From Verrucomicrobiaceae bacterium (GTDB lineage: Bacteria; Verrucomicrobiota; Verrucomicrobiia; Verrucomicrobiales; Verrucomicrobiaceae): 64,000 nucleotides of DNA. The position numbers and the translations under genes were made by a program. The stretch is from positions 1 through 64,000 of the forward strand of contig CANGYJ010000014.1 of assembly GCA_947458455.1 (NCBI GenBank), written 5' to 3'. Below are positions 26,049 to 35,800 of this stretch, piece by piece; the stretch's first letter is position 1, and each line of letters starts with the position of its first letter. Under the pieces are notes generated by a model. That model ran no database searches and was not told the DNA's origin. It saw nothing but the letters and a program-made list of their open reading frames with translations.

Positions 26049-27341
26049 ATGAAGCACCAAACCTTGCTTGCTCTCTACATCGGCCTCGCAGCAGCCTCTC
26101 CGCTGAATGCCAAATGGCAGCGCGTCCCTACATTGGCTGATAAGCCTCTTGCAAGTGGTCTCAAAGGCTTGGCTTCAAACGCCACCATCACGGGTTCTGC
26201 GGGCTTCGGCCGTGCCAATTCTCTTCTTTCGGACGATCCCACAGACCATGTGGATATCGCCGCTGGCAACAGCAACGCGGTGATCAATTTCGGCAAGCCC
26301 ACGATGATCAACCGTTCGGCTTTTGCCAACGATGGCATTGAAGGGCGGGCCACACTCTCCGGCAGCAGCGACCAAAAAGGCTGGGCCGTGCTTGATGAAA
26401 AAGTTTTTACCAGTTCGGATCGTGATATCACCTTCGCCTTCGCAGGCATGCAGGTGAAGTTTGTGAAGCTGGAATTCGCCCTCTCCAAGGGCGGAAGCAT
26501 TCGGAACTTCCAGCTCTTTGGCGGAGACAAGGATAAAGATTATTACGTCAAGCAGTCTAAAGATGGCAAAGATGGCTATCCGGTGAACTTCGCCGGTGTC
26601 GGTGGTTCCCGTGTGCTCTACGCTTCTCCGAAGCCCGAAGGTGACGTCGATCAGGCCATGGCCTACAACAAGTTCGCCTTTCCTGAGTCCGATGAGCGTT
26701 ATCGTACCCTGATTTATGACCTCGGTCAGGTCCGCATCATGAATGAGTTTGGTTCGGTCCATTCTCCTCGCCCGGTTCGCTTCGAGGTTTTTGCCTTCGA
26801 AAAACTTCCTGAAAAGGAAGACTGGCGTGGCCGCTTGGCCTTCAACCCCACCGATTTCCAGCAGCGTGAGCCTGTGGCCGCCGCTGAAGACACGCGTGGT
26901 TTGGGCTATCTCAAAGCGAAACCGAAATCCACTGTGAAGTCCCGCTATCTCGCTCTTCGCTGGGAGCCGGATTTCAATCCTCCTTCTTTTGGTGTCTCCG
27001 CTCCTGCGATCACTGGTAGTGGTTTCGCTGGCGGTAGTCCGGGCAGCGGTCAAGGAGGTCCTGGCGGCCAAGCTGCTTCCAATCCAGGCCACACCGGCAA
27101 TGGCGGTGCTAGTGTGGGTGATGCTGGCAATGCAGGCAATGGCGGCGGCACCGGCGGTGGCGGCCAGGGAAATGGCGGCACCCAGGATGGCGGCACCCAG
27201 GATGGCGGCACCCAGGATGGCGGCACCCAGGATGGCGGCACCCAGGATGGCGGTGGCCAGGTGCAGAGCAGCGGGAATCCCTTCGTGGGATCGCCTTCTT
27301 CAAGTGGTGTTGGCTTGACCAACACCCCAAGCTCGCCGTAA
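26049..27341 (+). CDS. Exported Gly-rich protein with discoidin-like N-terminal domain
   Basis: This 430-residue protein starts at ATG 26049 (MKHQTLLALYIGLAAASPLNA), which gives a clean signal peptide; the in-frame extension to 25953 does not. Residues about 35-165 have a beta-sandwich pattern like F5/8 type C domains, including GIEGRATLSGSSDQKGW. From about 325 the chain is Gly/Ser/Pro-rich and includes five GGTQD repeats. It is probably a cell-surface or matrix protein. A terminator follows directly. The discoidin assignment is inference from pattern, not from a clear motif. Confidence 0.7.
   Translation: MKHQTLLALYIGLAAASPLNAKWQRVPTLADKPLASGLKGLASNATITGSAGFGRANSLLSDDPTDHVDIAAGNSNAVINFGKPTMINRSAFANDGIEGRATLSGSSDQKGWAVLDEKVFTSSDRDITFAFAGMQVKFVKLEFALSKGGSIRNFQLFGGDKDKDYYVKQSKDGKDGYPVNFAGVGGSRVLYASPKPEGDVDQAMAYNKFAFPESDERYRTLIYDLGQVRIMNEFGSVHSPRPVRFEVFAFEKLPEKEDWRGRLAFNPTDFQQREPVAAAEDTRGLGYLKAKPKSTVKSRYLALRWEPDFNPPSFGVSAPAITGSGFAGGSPGSGQGGPGGQAASNPGHTGNGGASVGDAGNAGNGGGTGGGGQGNGGTQDGGTQDGGTQDGGTQDGGTQDGGGQVQSSGNPFVGSPSSSGVGLTNTPSSP
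27174..27250. repeat. 15-bp tandem repeat encoding GGTQD
   Basis: Five perfect copies of ggcggcacccaggat lie near the 3' end of the Gly-rich protein gene and encode GGTQD units. Identical codons throughout imply recent slippage expansion. Confidence 0.9.
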
Positions 27342-27369
27342 TCCTCACTACGGAAAAGTCTTTAACGAG

Positions 27370-27402
27370 ACCCCGCTTCCGAAAGGAGGTGGGGTTTTTT
27401 TA
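27370..27402 (+). terminator. Rho-independent terminator
   Basis: The stem accccgcttcc / ggaggtggggt (two G-U pairs) has a gaaa tetraloop and is followed by a run of Ts. It lies about 30 bases after the stop of the Gly-rich protein gene. Confidence 0.9.
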
Positions 27403-27459
27403 TTGATTTGCGTCCTCGGCGGTTCGCTGGGAGTACATTTTTCCTCTCCGATCCCACCC

Positions 27460-27840
27460 ATGAAAGTCAAAAAGCTCCTCCACACACGCTACCGCGTGAA
27501 TGACCTCGAAAAGACCGTCTCGTTTTACACGCAAGTGCTCGGCCTGGAGGAAATCCGTCGTCACAAGTCCCCGCGTGGCTCTGAGCTGGTCTTTTTGAAA
27601 ACACCCGGCAGTGAGGAGCTCCTCGAAATCTGCTCCTATCATGCCAGCGGTCCCGTCACCTTTTGCAGTGATCTCACGCACCTCGCCTTCGAGGTGGAAA
27701 GTCTTGAGGCCTTCGCCCAGCATGCCGCCGCGCTAGGTTATCCCCTCTCCGATGGCCCCACACCTTCCTCCAGCGGCACCTTTGCTTTCATTGACGCCCC
27801 TGAGGGCTATGAGATAGAACTCATCGAATACAAAAAATAA
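27460..27840 (+). CDS. VOC superfamily (glyoxalase-like) protein
   Basis: This 126-residue protein begins MKVKKLLHTRYRVNDLEKTVSFYTQVLGLEEI (start at 27460), the standard opening of a vicinal-oxygen-chelate domain. HLAFEVESLEAFAQHAAALGY and a C-terminal DAPEGYEIELIEY follow. Metal-ligand candidates are His8 and Glu in the last strand. It could be lactoylglutathione lyase or another small VOC enzyme; the sequence alone does not decide. It is followed after 18 bp by the BrnT-like gene. Confidence 0.85.
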   Translation: MKVKKLLHTRYRVNDLEKTVSFYTQVLGLEEIRRHKSPRGSELVFLKTPGSEELLEICSYHASGPVTFCSDLTHLAFEVESLEAFAQHAAALGYPLSDGPTPSSSGTFAFIDAPEGYEIELIEYKK

Positions 27841-27858
27841 TCTTCACTCTCTCAAATC

Positions 27859-28137
27859 ATGGACTTCGACTGGATCGGCTGCGCCTTTGACCTCAGTGCC
27901 CTTCCTCCGAAGAACATTGAGGAGTCCTTCGAAGATCCTTTCTCGCTCAAATTGATGCCTGATGAGCAAGGCTCCGGCAGTGAGGCGCGGTATTACAATC
28001 TCGGTAAATCCCTTCAGGGCCATCCCGTTTTCAGTGTTTTCTGGACGGATGGGAAACGTTACCGCGTTATTTTCGCCCGCCTCATGACCGCTGCGGAGCA
28101 CGAGTTCTTCGAGCGCAAAAAAGCCGAGGACATCTGA
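27859..28137 (+). CDS. BrnT-like ribonuclease toxin
   Basis: This 92-residue protein has the BrnT pattern: an aromatic/Asp-rich start (FDWIGCAFD), NIEESFEDPFSL in place of the usual F-E-E-A-x-x-V-F-x-D-P, RYYNLGKSLQGHPVFSVFW, then YRVIFARLMTAAEHEFFE. The last segment corresponds to the I-S-A-R-x-A-x-x-x-E-R-x-x-Y-E end of BrnT toxins. BrnT is a small ribonuclease neutralised by BrnA. Its place directly upstream of a CopG/BrnA-like antitoxin supports the call. The N-terminal WDxxK motif is poorly kept, so it is a divergent member. Confidence 0.65.
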   Translation: MDFDWIGCAFDLSALPPKNIEESFEDPFSLKLMPDEQGSGSEARYYNLGKSLQGHPVFSVFWTDGKRYRVIFARLMTAAEHEFFERKKAEDI

Positions 28138-28156
28138 TACCCACAATTCTCCTGCC

Positions 28157-28447
28157 ATGACCGCCTTTTCCGCCGATCTGCCCATCATCCGCGCTTGGAG
28201 AGAACTCCCGGAATTCGACACTGAGGAGGCCGAAATCCAGTTTTGGCAGTCTCGCCAACTCGATCAGCGCCTCATGCAGTCCTCCCTGCACCGCAGTGAT
28301 GTGCGTGAATCCACCACCATCACGCTGCGCTTCGATCCCCGCATGCTTAGCCGTATCAAACGCGTCGCCCGCCGCCGCTACCTCAACTATCAGAGCATGA
28401 TGAAGCAGTGGCTCAGCGAGCGTATGGAGCAGGAAATGAAGGAGTGA
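28157..28447 (+). CDS. BrnA/CopG-like antitoxin
   Basis: This 96-residue protein has an acidic first half (PEFDTEEAEIQFWQSRQLD) that would bind the toxin. The C-terminal ribbon-helix-helix segment is TTITLRFDPRMLSRIKRVARRRYLNYQSMMKQWLSERM, split here around the DNA-contacting strand TTITLRFD. This is the layout of BrnA-type antitoxins. It follows the toxin gene after a 19-bp gap, and the complex would be expected to autorepress the pair. A MITE-like element begins immediately after it. Confidence 0.75.
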   Translation: MTAFSADLPIIRAWRELPEFDTEEAEIQFWQSRQLDQRLMQSSLHRSDVRESTTITLRFDPRMLSRIKRVARRRYLNYQSMMKQWLSERMEQEMKE

Positions 28448-28448
28448 G

Positions 28449-28793
28449 GGTTCGTTTTCGGTTCATCCGGGAAGTTCGTGCATTCAGCGATTGAGGGCAT
28501 CCGTTGGCTCCCCTCACCTAACCTCTCCCCGCAATCTGCCCGAAAAGGAAGCGAACACGTCCAGCGAGGAGAGGAACTGGAAAGTGCATGGTATGAGTTC
28601 AGGCTGCTGAGTCTTCGTCGAGCGCGGGCTGATGCGGCACGATGTCCTAGGCGCACCATCCGGTCCCTCTCCCCGCGAACGGCGACTGATGTCTTTAACG
28701 CATGATACGGGGAGAGGTTAGGTGAGGGGGCATTGAACGATTTTTCGTCGGAAGAACGCACCAACCTCCCGGACGAACCTCTTTTTCGTTCGA
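28449..28793. mobile_element. MITE-like inverted-repeat element (non-autonomous)
   Basis: A perfect 22-base inverted repeat is seen at 28510-28531 (starting cccctcacctaacc) and 28708-28729. Outside it the sequences remain imperfectly inverted: ggttcatccgggaagttcg near 28460 pairs with the complement of cctcccggacgaacc near 28770. The whole unit is about 345 bp with no ORF of its own. It fills most of the gap between the antitoxin gene and the ExbB gene. No target-site duplication could be confirmed by eye. Confidence 0.75.
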
Positions 28794-29001
28794 CCAGCCT
28801 TGGAGGCTAGTGCCAAACCTCTGCGTTCCACCGTGTCATCTGTGGTGGATTTGCATTTTCGAACACAGCGGCCACGGAGGAGCACAGAGACGGGGAGGTC
28901 TTGAATGAAGCTCAGCGGATCTATTCCCCGCCCGCAGCCCTTCTCAGGACTGATACGGCCTCACTTGCAAGGAGGCCGCGCTCGTTTACTGTCAACGCCT
29001 C
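28794..29001. other. Intergenic leader region before ExbB gene
   Basis: This 208-bp noncoding stretch contains a fragment, acagcggccacggaggagcac (28865-28885), which resembles one arm of another dispersed repeat type. No ORF or RNA gene is apparent. The promoter of the ExbB/ExbD/TPR operon should lie here, but I cannot place it. Confidence 0.35.
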
Positions 29002-29820
29002 ATGCACCGAAAAAACCTTCTCGCTTTGGCCGTGCTGGCGCTTGTGATCTCATGGATGGCTGCCGGGCCTGCCCAAGCGCAAACGGCCGCCCCGGCACCC
29101 GCTGCGGTCACGGCCAGTGCCCCGGCTGATCCCAATGCGGACAATCCCTTCGGCGATACGCTCACCTTCAGCGGCTTCATCAAGCGCACTGGCATCATGG
29201 CCTACCCGCTCATCGCCCTCTCCATGGTGGCCTTTTTCATGATTGTTCTCTTCACCCTCACGATCCGCCAAGGCACCGTCGTGAGTGATGCCTTCATGAA
29301 CTCCGCCGATGCGCTCATCCGCAAGCAGGACTACCTCGGCCTCCTCGCCGTGTGTAACCGCCGCAACGAATGCATCGCCCGCATCACCGCCAAGACGCTC
29401 GATTTCGCCACGCGGAATCCCACCGCTAGCTTTGAGGAGGTCAAAGAGGTCACCGAGGCCGAGGGAAATCGTCAATCGAGCCTTCTCCTCGCCCGCATCG
29501 CCTACCTGGGAGACGTCGGAGCCGTGGCCCCCATGCTCGGCCTGCTCGGCACTACGCTAGGCATGATCACCACCTTCCACGAGATTTCTGGCAAAGGTGC
29601 CGGCGGCTCCAATCAGCTCGGCCTCGCTCAAGGCGTCTCCGAGGCGCTTCTTTGCACCGCCTCCGGCCTCGTCATCGGCATTCCCGCGCTCATGTTCTAC
29701 GCCATCTTCCGTGGCAAGGTGAACCGTCTCATCTCCGAGATGGAGGCCGCCACCACGCATCTCATGGCCCTGCTTGCGGTGCAGTATAAACGCGCCGCTC
29801 GTGCCGCCGCCTCCGTGTGA
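29002..29820 (+). CDS. exbB: ExbB/TolQ/MotA-type proton channel protein
   Basis: This 272-residue protein has an N-terminal signal-like helix (LLALAVLALVISWMAAG) ending in AQAQT. Three transmembrane helices follow: MAYPLIALSMVAFFMIVLF, the conserved LGDVGAVAPMLGLLGTTLGM, and GLVIGIPALMFYAIF. The third and fourth segments carry the MotA/TolQ/ExbB signature. Together with ExbD it would couple proton flow to work in the outer membrane. It is first in an operon with ExbD (start 19 bp downstream) and a TPR protein. Which TonB-like partner it drives is not visible. Confidence 0.88.
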   Translation: MHRKNLLALAVLALVISWMAAGPAQAQTAAPAPAAVTASAPADPNADNPFGDTLTFSGFIKRTGIMAYPLIALSMVAFFMIVLFTLTIRQGTVVSDAFMNSADALIRKQDYLGLLAVCNRRNECIARITAKTLDFATRNPTASFEEVKEVTEAEGNRQSSLLLARIAYLGDVGAVAPMLGLLGTTLGMITTFHEISGKGAGGSNQLGLAQGVSEALLCTASGLVIGIPALMFYAIFRGKVNRLISEMEAATTHLMALLAVQYKRAARAAASV

Positions 29821-29839
29821 TCCGGCATCCTCCCACGCC

Positions 29840-30292
29840 ATGAACTTCCGCAAACAGCACTCGATCGAACCCACGCCGATGCAGCTCGCGCCGCTCGTCG
29901 ATGTGCTCTTCCTGCTCGTCATCTTCTTCGCCGTCACCTTCCAGTATGCCAAAGAAGAGCAGGTGATGGATGTGAGCGTGCCTGCGGCGGATTCCGGCAA
30001 GGAAAACGAATCCCGCACGGTCGGTGAGATCATCATCAACATCAAAAAAGACGGCGAAGTCGTCGTCAACGGCCAGACGTACAGCACCGATGAACTTCTC
30101 GCCAAGCTACAAAACATCATTGTCATGGCTGGCACGAATGAGCAGGCCGTCATCATTCGCGGAGACAAGGCCACCGATTGGGAATACGGCATCCGCGTCA
30201 TGGATGCCTGTCAGAAAGCCGGCATCTACAACATCGCCTTCGCCGTGAAAAAGCCCGAAGGCGAGGCCGCCGCTCCCGCCCCGCCGAAATAG
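29840..30292 (+). CDS. exbD: ExbD/TolR biopolymer transport protein
   Basis: This 150-residue protein starts at ATG 29840; the longer frame starts inside exbB. It has one N-terminal transmembrane helix (MQLAPLVDVLFLLVIFFAVTF) with the proton-relay Asp21, then a periplasmic domain with the ExbD beta-alpha pattern (ADSGKENESRTVGEIIINI, VIIRGDKATDWEYGIRVMDAC). It pairs with the channel gene 19 bp upstream. A Pro/Ala tail ends the chain. Confidence 0.92.
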   Translation: MNFRKQHSIEPTPMQLAPLVDVLFLLVIFFAVTFQYAKEEQVMDVSVPAADSGKENESRTVGEIIINIKKDGEVVVNGQTYSTDELLAKLQNIIVMAGTNEQAVIIRGDKATDWEYGIRVMDACQKAGIYNIAFAVKKPEGEAAAPAPPK

Positions 30293-30304
30293 CCGCGCCG
30301 CCGC

Positions 30305-32812
30305 ATGCACACGCCCTCTCTCATGTCCTTCCGCGGTCTCGTTTTCGCCACGCTCACCTTGAGCGGTGCCCTCTTTGCCCAGCAGGCTCCCAAAGCCCTC
30401 CCCGTCGAGGAGGAGCCGCCCATTCCGCGTGCCATCCCGGTGCGTCCGCCGCTCGCCACAGCGCCTGCCTCGCCTCCCAAGGCACGCAGCCCTGAGGACG
30501 ACATGTTTGATTTCGCCACCCTCGGCTACGAACGCCAGGAGTGGGCCATCGCCGCGCAAAACTACGCGAAGTATCTCCAAACTTACCCTTCCGGCAATCG
30601 CGTGGCCGATGCCCTCTTCCGCATCGGCGAGTGCTATCGCGAGCAGCGTCAGCTCAAGCAGGCCGCCTCGTATTGGGAAGAAGTGGTGAACCGCTATCCC
30701 AACAGCGAAGGCGCTCCCTCCGCCGCCTACCGCCTCGGGGCCATGACCTTCAACCAAGGCCAAAACACCGTCTCCGAAGGCGATAAAAATGCCGCGCGTC
30801 CCAGCCTCATGGCCGCCGCACGCCACTTCACCTTCTGCATCGAGAAAACCAAGATGCCCGAGGCCAAACTCGCCGCCCTCTACAACAAGAGCCGCTGCCA
30901 CGAACTCCTCGGCGATACCAAACTTCAGGCTGAGGCGCTCAACGCCGTTATCGCCGTCAAAACGAACAACCCTTTCCGCGAGACTGCGCTGCTCGCTCTC
31001 GGTTCTCTCCAGCTCCAGCAGGATAAAAAGGTCGAGGCCATCGTAGCCTTCGAGCAGCTCGTCCAGTCCAGCACGAACAATGCCGTCCTCGCCGATGCCT
31101 CTCTGCGCCTCGCCGTCCTTTATCAGGAAGAAAAAAAGTATGACCAGGCCATCGCCATGTTTCAGAAGGCGATGCAGCTCCCGGAGACACCGGAAGCCAA
31201 TCGTGGCATCGCCCTCGTCGGCATCATCCAGGCCATGAATGCCAAGGGAGACTTCGATGGTGTCATCGATTACTACAACCGCCACGCCGAGACGCTCCCG
31301 CCCGGCAACGTGCGTCCGAAGATGCTCCTCCTCGTCGGCCATGCCTACCGCCAGCGCAAAAGCTACGCCCGCGCCGTCGAGGTGTACCTCATCATCGAGC
31401 AGTATCACAAGGACACCGATGAGTCCTTCGAGGCCGGCTATTGGAAGCTCTACTGCTTCTACCTCCTCGGTGACAAAGAACTTGGCGAATTCGCCAACGG
31501 CTTCATCGCCCGTTACACGCCGATCAAAGGCGATCACGAGCTGCTCAGCCTTGCTCGCCTCATCCGCGCGGATTTCTTCTTCAACAAAGCCGATTTCAAT
31601 CAGGCCGCCCTCAGCTACACCGATCTCAAGATCGAAAAGCTCCCCGAAAAGCTCCGCCCCGGCACCGTCTTCAACATGGGCTGGGCGCAGGCCGAATCCG
31701 GCCGCCATCAGGACGCCGTCGTCACCTTCACCCGCTTCCTCACGGATTTCCCAGGGCACGAATTCTCGGCCAAGGCCCTGGCCCGTCGTGGCATGGCCAA
31801 CAAAGACGCTCGTGATCTCCCCAAAGCGAAAGCGGACTTCGAACTCGTCACCAAAGATTTCCCCACTTCGGATGCTTGCGAGATCGCCTGGCTCCAGCTC
31901 GGCCTCATCGGCATGGAAATGAAGGACGCGAAGGCCAGCATCGCTGCCTTTGAGACGTTGCTGAAAAAATTCCCCAAGACCCCCGCCGCCGCTCAAGCCC
32001 AGTACGGCATCGGTCGCGGCTATTTCGACCAGAAAGCCTACGACAAGGCCATCCCCGCCCTTCGCCGTTCCTTCGAGATCGATAGCAAGACCTACTTCGA
32101 CAAGGCCAGCCAGATGCTCATGCTCTGCGAATACGCCCGCCAAAACGCCGATGAGCTAGCGAAGACCATCGATGGCTATCTCGCTGCCAAGCCCGAGGGC
32201 GTCGTGCCTGCCAACATCCTCAAATGGCTCGGCCTCAAACTTTACGGAGCCGAAGAGTTCAAAAAAGCCGCCCGCTACCTCGAACTCGCCGCCACGCCTG
32301 ACACGCCTGAAAACACCGAGCCGGTCGTCTGGATCTACCTCGCCATGTCCCAGCTTCCTGCGGGCCATTTCGATCAAAGCGTCGCCGCCGCAGAAAACTA
32401 CCTCAAATCCAATCCGGACCCTTCCTCCAAGGCCCGCGCCCTCATCACCAAGGGCCGCGCCCAGCTCGGCAAAGGCGCGTTTGATGCCGCCGATACCACC
32501 GCCCAGGAAGCCCTCGCCTTCGTCAAAGACGGCAAGCTCCAAGCCGAACTCCTCATCCTCGAGGGCGACATCTACAACGCCCATGGCGATGACCTCGCCA
32601 AGCAGACGCAGATCGATGCCGCCCGTGCCAAATGGCAGGCTGCTGCTGGCAAATACGCCGTCCCCAGCCAGGTCTTCGAAGACGATCAAGTCACCCCCGA
32701 AGCCCTTCACAAAGCCGCGCTCACCTTCGACAAGCTCGGTGATGCCGCCCAGGCCCAAAAACTTCGTCAGCAGCTCAAGCAGCGTTATCCCAAGTGGCAG
32801 CCCAAACCCTAG
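30305..32812 (+). CDS. Exported TPR-repeat protein
   Basis: This 835-residue protein has a signal peptide (core FRGLVFATLTLSGALFA) and at least ten tetratricopeptide repeats (for example QEWAIAAQNYAKYLQTYPSG, RQLKQAASYWEEVVNRYPNS). Start 30305 or the second ATG at 30326 are both possible. Its position 13 bp after exbD suggests it is the periplasmic partner of the ExbB/ExbD channel, similar to YbgF or BamD-like adaptors. Which envelope complex it serves is unknown. Confidence 0.85.
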   Translation: MHTPSLMSFRGLVFATLTLSGALFAQQAPKALPVEEEPPIPRAIPVRPPLATAPASPPKARSPEDDMFDFATLGYERQEWAIAAQNYAKYLQTYPSGNRVADALFRIGECYREQRQLKQAASYWEEVVNRYPNSEGAPSAAYRLGAMTFNQGQNTVSEGDKNAARPSLMAAARHFTFCIEKTKMPEAKLAALYNKSRCHELLGDTKLQAEALNAVIAVKTNNPFRETALLALGSLQLQQDKKVEAIVAFEQLVQSSTNNAVLADASLRLAVLYQEEKKYDQAIAMFQKAMQLPETPEANRGIALVGIIQAMNAKGDFDGVIDYYNRHAETLPPGNVRPKMLLLVGHAYRQRKSYARAVEVYLIIEQYHKDTDESFEAGYWKLYCFYLLGDKELGEFANGFIARYTPIKGDHELLSLARLIRADFFFNKADFNQAALSYTDLKIEKLPEKLRPGTVFNMGWAQAESGRHQDAVVTFTRFLTDFPGHEFSAKALARRGMANKDARDLPKAKADFELVTKDFPTSDACEIAWLQLGLIGMEMKDAKASIAAFETLLKKFPKTPAAAQAQYGIGRGYFDQKAYDKAIPALRRSFEIDSKTYFDKASQMLMLCEYARQNADELAKTIDGYLAAKPEGVVPANILKWLGLKLYGAEEFKKAARYLELAATPDTPENTEPVVWIYLAMSQLPAGHFDQSVAAAENYLKSNPDPSSKARALITKGRAQLGKGAFDAADTTAQEALAFVKDGKLQAELLILEGDIYNAHGDDLAKQTQIDAARAKWQAAAGKYAVPSQVFEDDQVTPEALHKAALTFDKLGDAAQAQKLRQQLKQRYPKWQPKP

Positions 32813-32835
32813 CCTCTGCCGTTCCTTCGGAGTTC

Positions 32836-35800
32836 ATGTTTCGCCTCCGCTACCCTGACGATCTCCCCATCACCGCCCGGCGCGAGGAGATTATCAACAC
32901 CATTCAAAACCATCAGGTGCTCATCCTCGCGGGTGAGACCGGCTCCGGCAAAACCACGCAGCTTCCCAAGATGTGCCTGGAGGCACTCGGAGACTTTCAA
33001 GGCACCATCGGCTGCACGCAGCCTCGCCGTGTCGCCGCGATGAGCGTCTCCAAACGCGTCGCCGAAGAGCTTGGCGTGTCGTGGGGCCGAGAGGTGGGCT
33101 GCAAGATGCGCTTCAGCGACGACACCAGCCGCGAGACACGCGTGAAGTTCATGACGGACGGCATCCTGCTCGCCGAGATCCAGAGTGATCCCATGCTGCG
33201 AGCCTACTCCGTGCTCATTCTCGATGAAGCGCACGAGCGCTCACTGAATATCGACTTCCTGCTTGGTTACCTCGTCGGGTTGCTCAAGAAGCGGCCGGAT
33301 CTGAAATTGATCGTCACCTCGGCCACCATCGACACGGAGGCCTTCTCGCAGGCCTTTGGCGGTGCGCCGATCATCGAGGTGTCGGGACGCACTTACCCCG
33401 TCGAGATCCGCTACATGCCACTCGTGACGGAAGAAGACGATTTCGGCTTCATCGACGGCGCCGTCGCGGCGGTCGAAAATGCGCTCATCGAGACGAATGA
33501 CGGCGATGTGCTCGTTTTCATGCCCACCGAGCGCGACATCCGCGACACGCGGGATTTGCTCGATGGCCGTTTGGGCCGCGAGTTCGAGGTTTTGGCTCTT
33601 TTTGGCCGCATGGCCTCCGCCGAGCAGCAGCGCGTGTTTGAGCCGGGGCGCAAACGCCGCGTCGTCATCGCCACGAACGTCGCGGAGACCTCCATCACCA
33701 TCCCACGCATCGCCGTGGTGGTCGATACCGGCCTCGCTCGCATGAGCCGCTACAATCCACGCACCCGCACGAAGCGCCTGCCCGTGGAAGCCGTGTCGCA
33801 AAGCAGCGCCAATCAGCGTGCGGGCCGCGCTGGCCGCGTGCGCGATGGTTTGTGCATCCGTCTTTACGAACAGGACGACTTTGAGAAGCGTGACCGCTTC
33901 ACCATGCCAGAAATCCAGCGGGCAAACCTCGCCGAGGTCATCCTGCGCATGAAAGCCTTCAAGCTCGGTGAGATCGAAGACTTCCCCTTCATCAATCCGC
34001 CCAGCAGCGCCGCCATTCGGGCCGGTTATGATCTTCTTCACGAACTCGGCAGCCTGAATGACACGCACGAACTCACGCCGCTCGGCCGCGAGCTGGCGAA
34101 GCTCCCGCTCGATCCCACGCTCGGTCGTATGCTGATGCATGCTCGCGTGGAAAAAGTGCTGCCGGAGATGCTCATCATTGCCAGCGGCCTCAGCATTCCG
34201 GATCCCCGCGAACGTCCCGAAGAGAAGAAGGAACTCGCCAATGCCGCCCACAAAGCCTTCGCCGCGCCCGACTCCGACTTTTTGAGCCTGCTGAAAATCT
34301 GGCAGGCCGCGCCCGAAGGCTCCGCCAATGCGCTGCGCAAATTCTGCAAAGGGAACTTCCTCTCTTTCACCCGCATGCAGGAGTGGCGGGATGTCTGGAA
34401 GCAGCTCGTGGATCTTTTCGATTTAAGGCCATCACAAGGCAGCTCGGATTTGCCGCAGAGAGGCAGAGGAGCAGAGGTCGCAGAGAAGAATGCAGGCTCC
34501 CTGAAACCTATCCAAAACTCTGCGTCCTCTGCCTCTTTGCCCCTCTGCGGCGAAAACGAACGTCGCCAGGCCTCCATCCACCGCAGCATCCTCGTCGCGC
34601 AGCTCGGCCACATCGCGGTGAAGGAAGACCGAAACCTCTACAAAACCTCCGGGAATCGCGAGGTGATGATCTTCCCCGGCTCCAACCTCTACGAACGTCG
34701 CGAAAAGAACGCGAAGCCCAAACCCGGCCAGGACAAAGCCAAACAACCCGCGTGGATCGTCGCGGGAGAGATCGTGCATACCTCACAGCTCTTCGCCCGC
34801 ACGGTAGCGAAGGTGCATCCCGATTGGATCGCGGAGCTGGGAGCGCATTTGTGCACCTACAAGCACAGCGAGCCGCATTGGAACGAAAAAGCCGGTCGCG
34901 TGACCTGCGTCGAGCGTGTGATGTTGCATGGCCTGGAGATCACGCGACGCAGCATCGACTACCTCAAGGTCGATCCCGTCGCGGCGACGCAGCTTTTCAT
35001 TCGCGGTGCGCTCGTCGAGCATCAGGACACCGCCATCACGCTGCGCTTCTACGCACAGAACAACGCCCTGCGGCAAAAGATCGAGACCATGCTCACGCGG
35101 GTGCGCAGCAACCTCGTTTATGCCGTCGAGGAGCGGCTGTTTCGCTTTTACGATGCCCGTTTGAAGAACGTCTCGTCGATCCACGACCTCAACCGCGTGG
35201 TCAAAGAACGCACCGAGACCGAGCCGCGCTTCCTCTGCGCTACCGAGACCGATCTCGCCGGTGGCGAGGACTTTGAGGCCGATTTGCAGCAGTTCCCGGA
35301 TGAGGTCTCGCTCGCGAATTCCGTCATCCCCGTCACCTACAGCTACAAACCCGGTCAGGAGCACGACGGCGTCACGGTGAAGGTGCCGGTGCAGCTCGCA
35401 GGGCATCTCACCACCGGTCAGGTGCAATGGATGGTGCCCGGCATACGCGAGGAAATCGCCGCCGCGCTGCTGCGGGCGCTGCCGAAGTCCATCCGCCGCG
35501 ATTTGATGCCCATCGACCCGAAGGCACGCGAAATCGCCGCCGAGTTCGACCCTGGCACGAGCGATTTCCTCGCCGCGATGGCCGCGTTCATTTCGAATCG
35601 CTATCGCATCCGCATCCAGGCCAGCGATTGGGCTCCGGGCAGCATTCCCGCCCATTTGCAGCCGCGCATCGAGCTCCACGACACGAAGAAAAACACCGTC
35701 GTGGCCTCCAGTCGCGATTTGAGCACGCTGCACGCCGAAGTCGAAAAAGAGGCTCATCGCCGCACCGATGCCTGGGACCGCCTTTTGCCGAAGTTTGAGC

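Noticed and set aside
28449..28793. Insertion sequence with transposase
   Set aside because: No ORF of transposase size or pattern is present; only inverted repeats are seen, so it is listed as MITE-like.
30107..32143. 678-codon minus-strand ORF
   Set aside because: Antisense to the TPR gene; Gly/Glu/Val-rich composition typical of a shadow frame.
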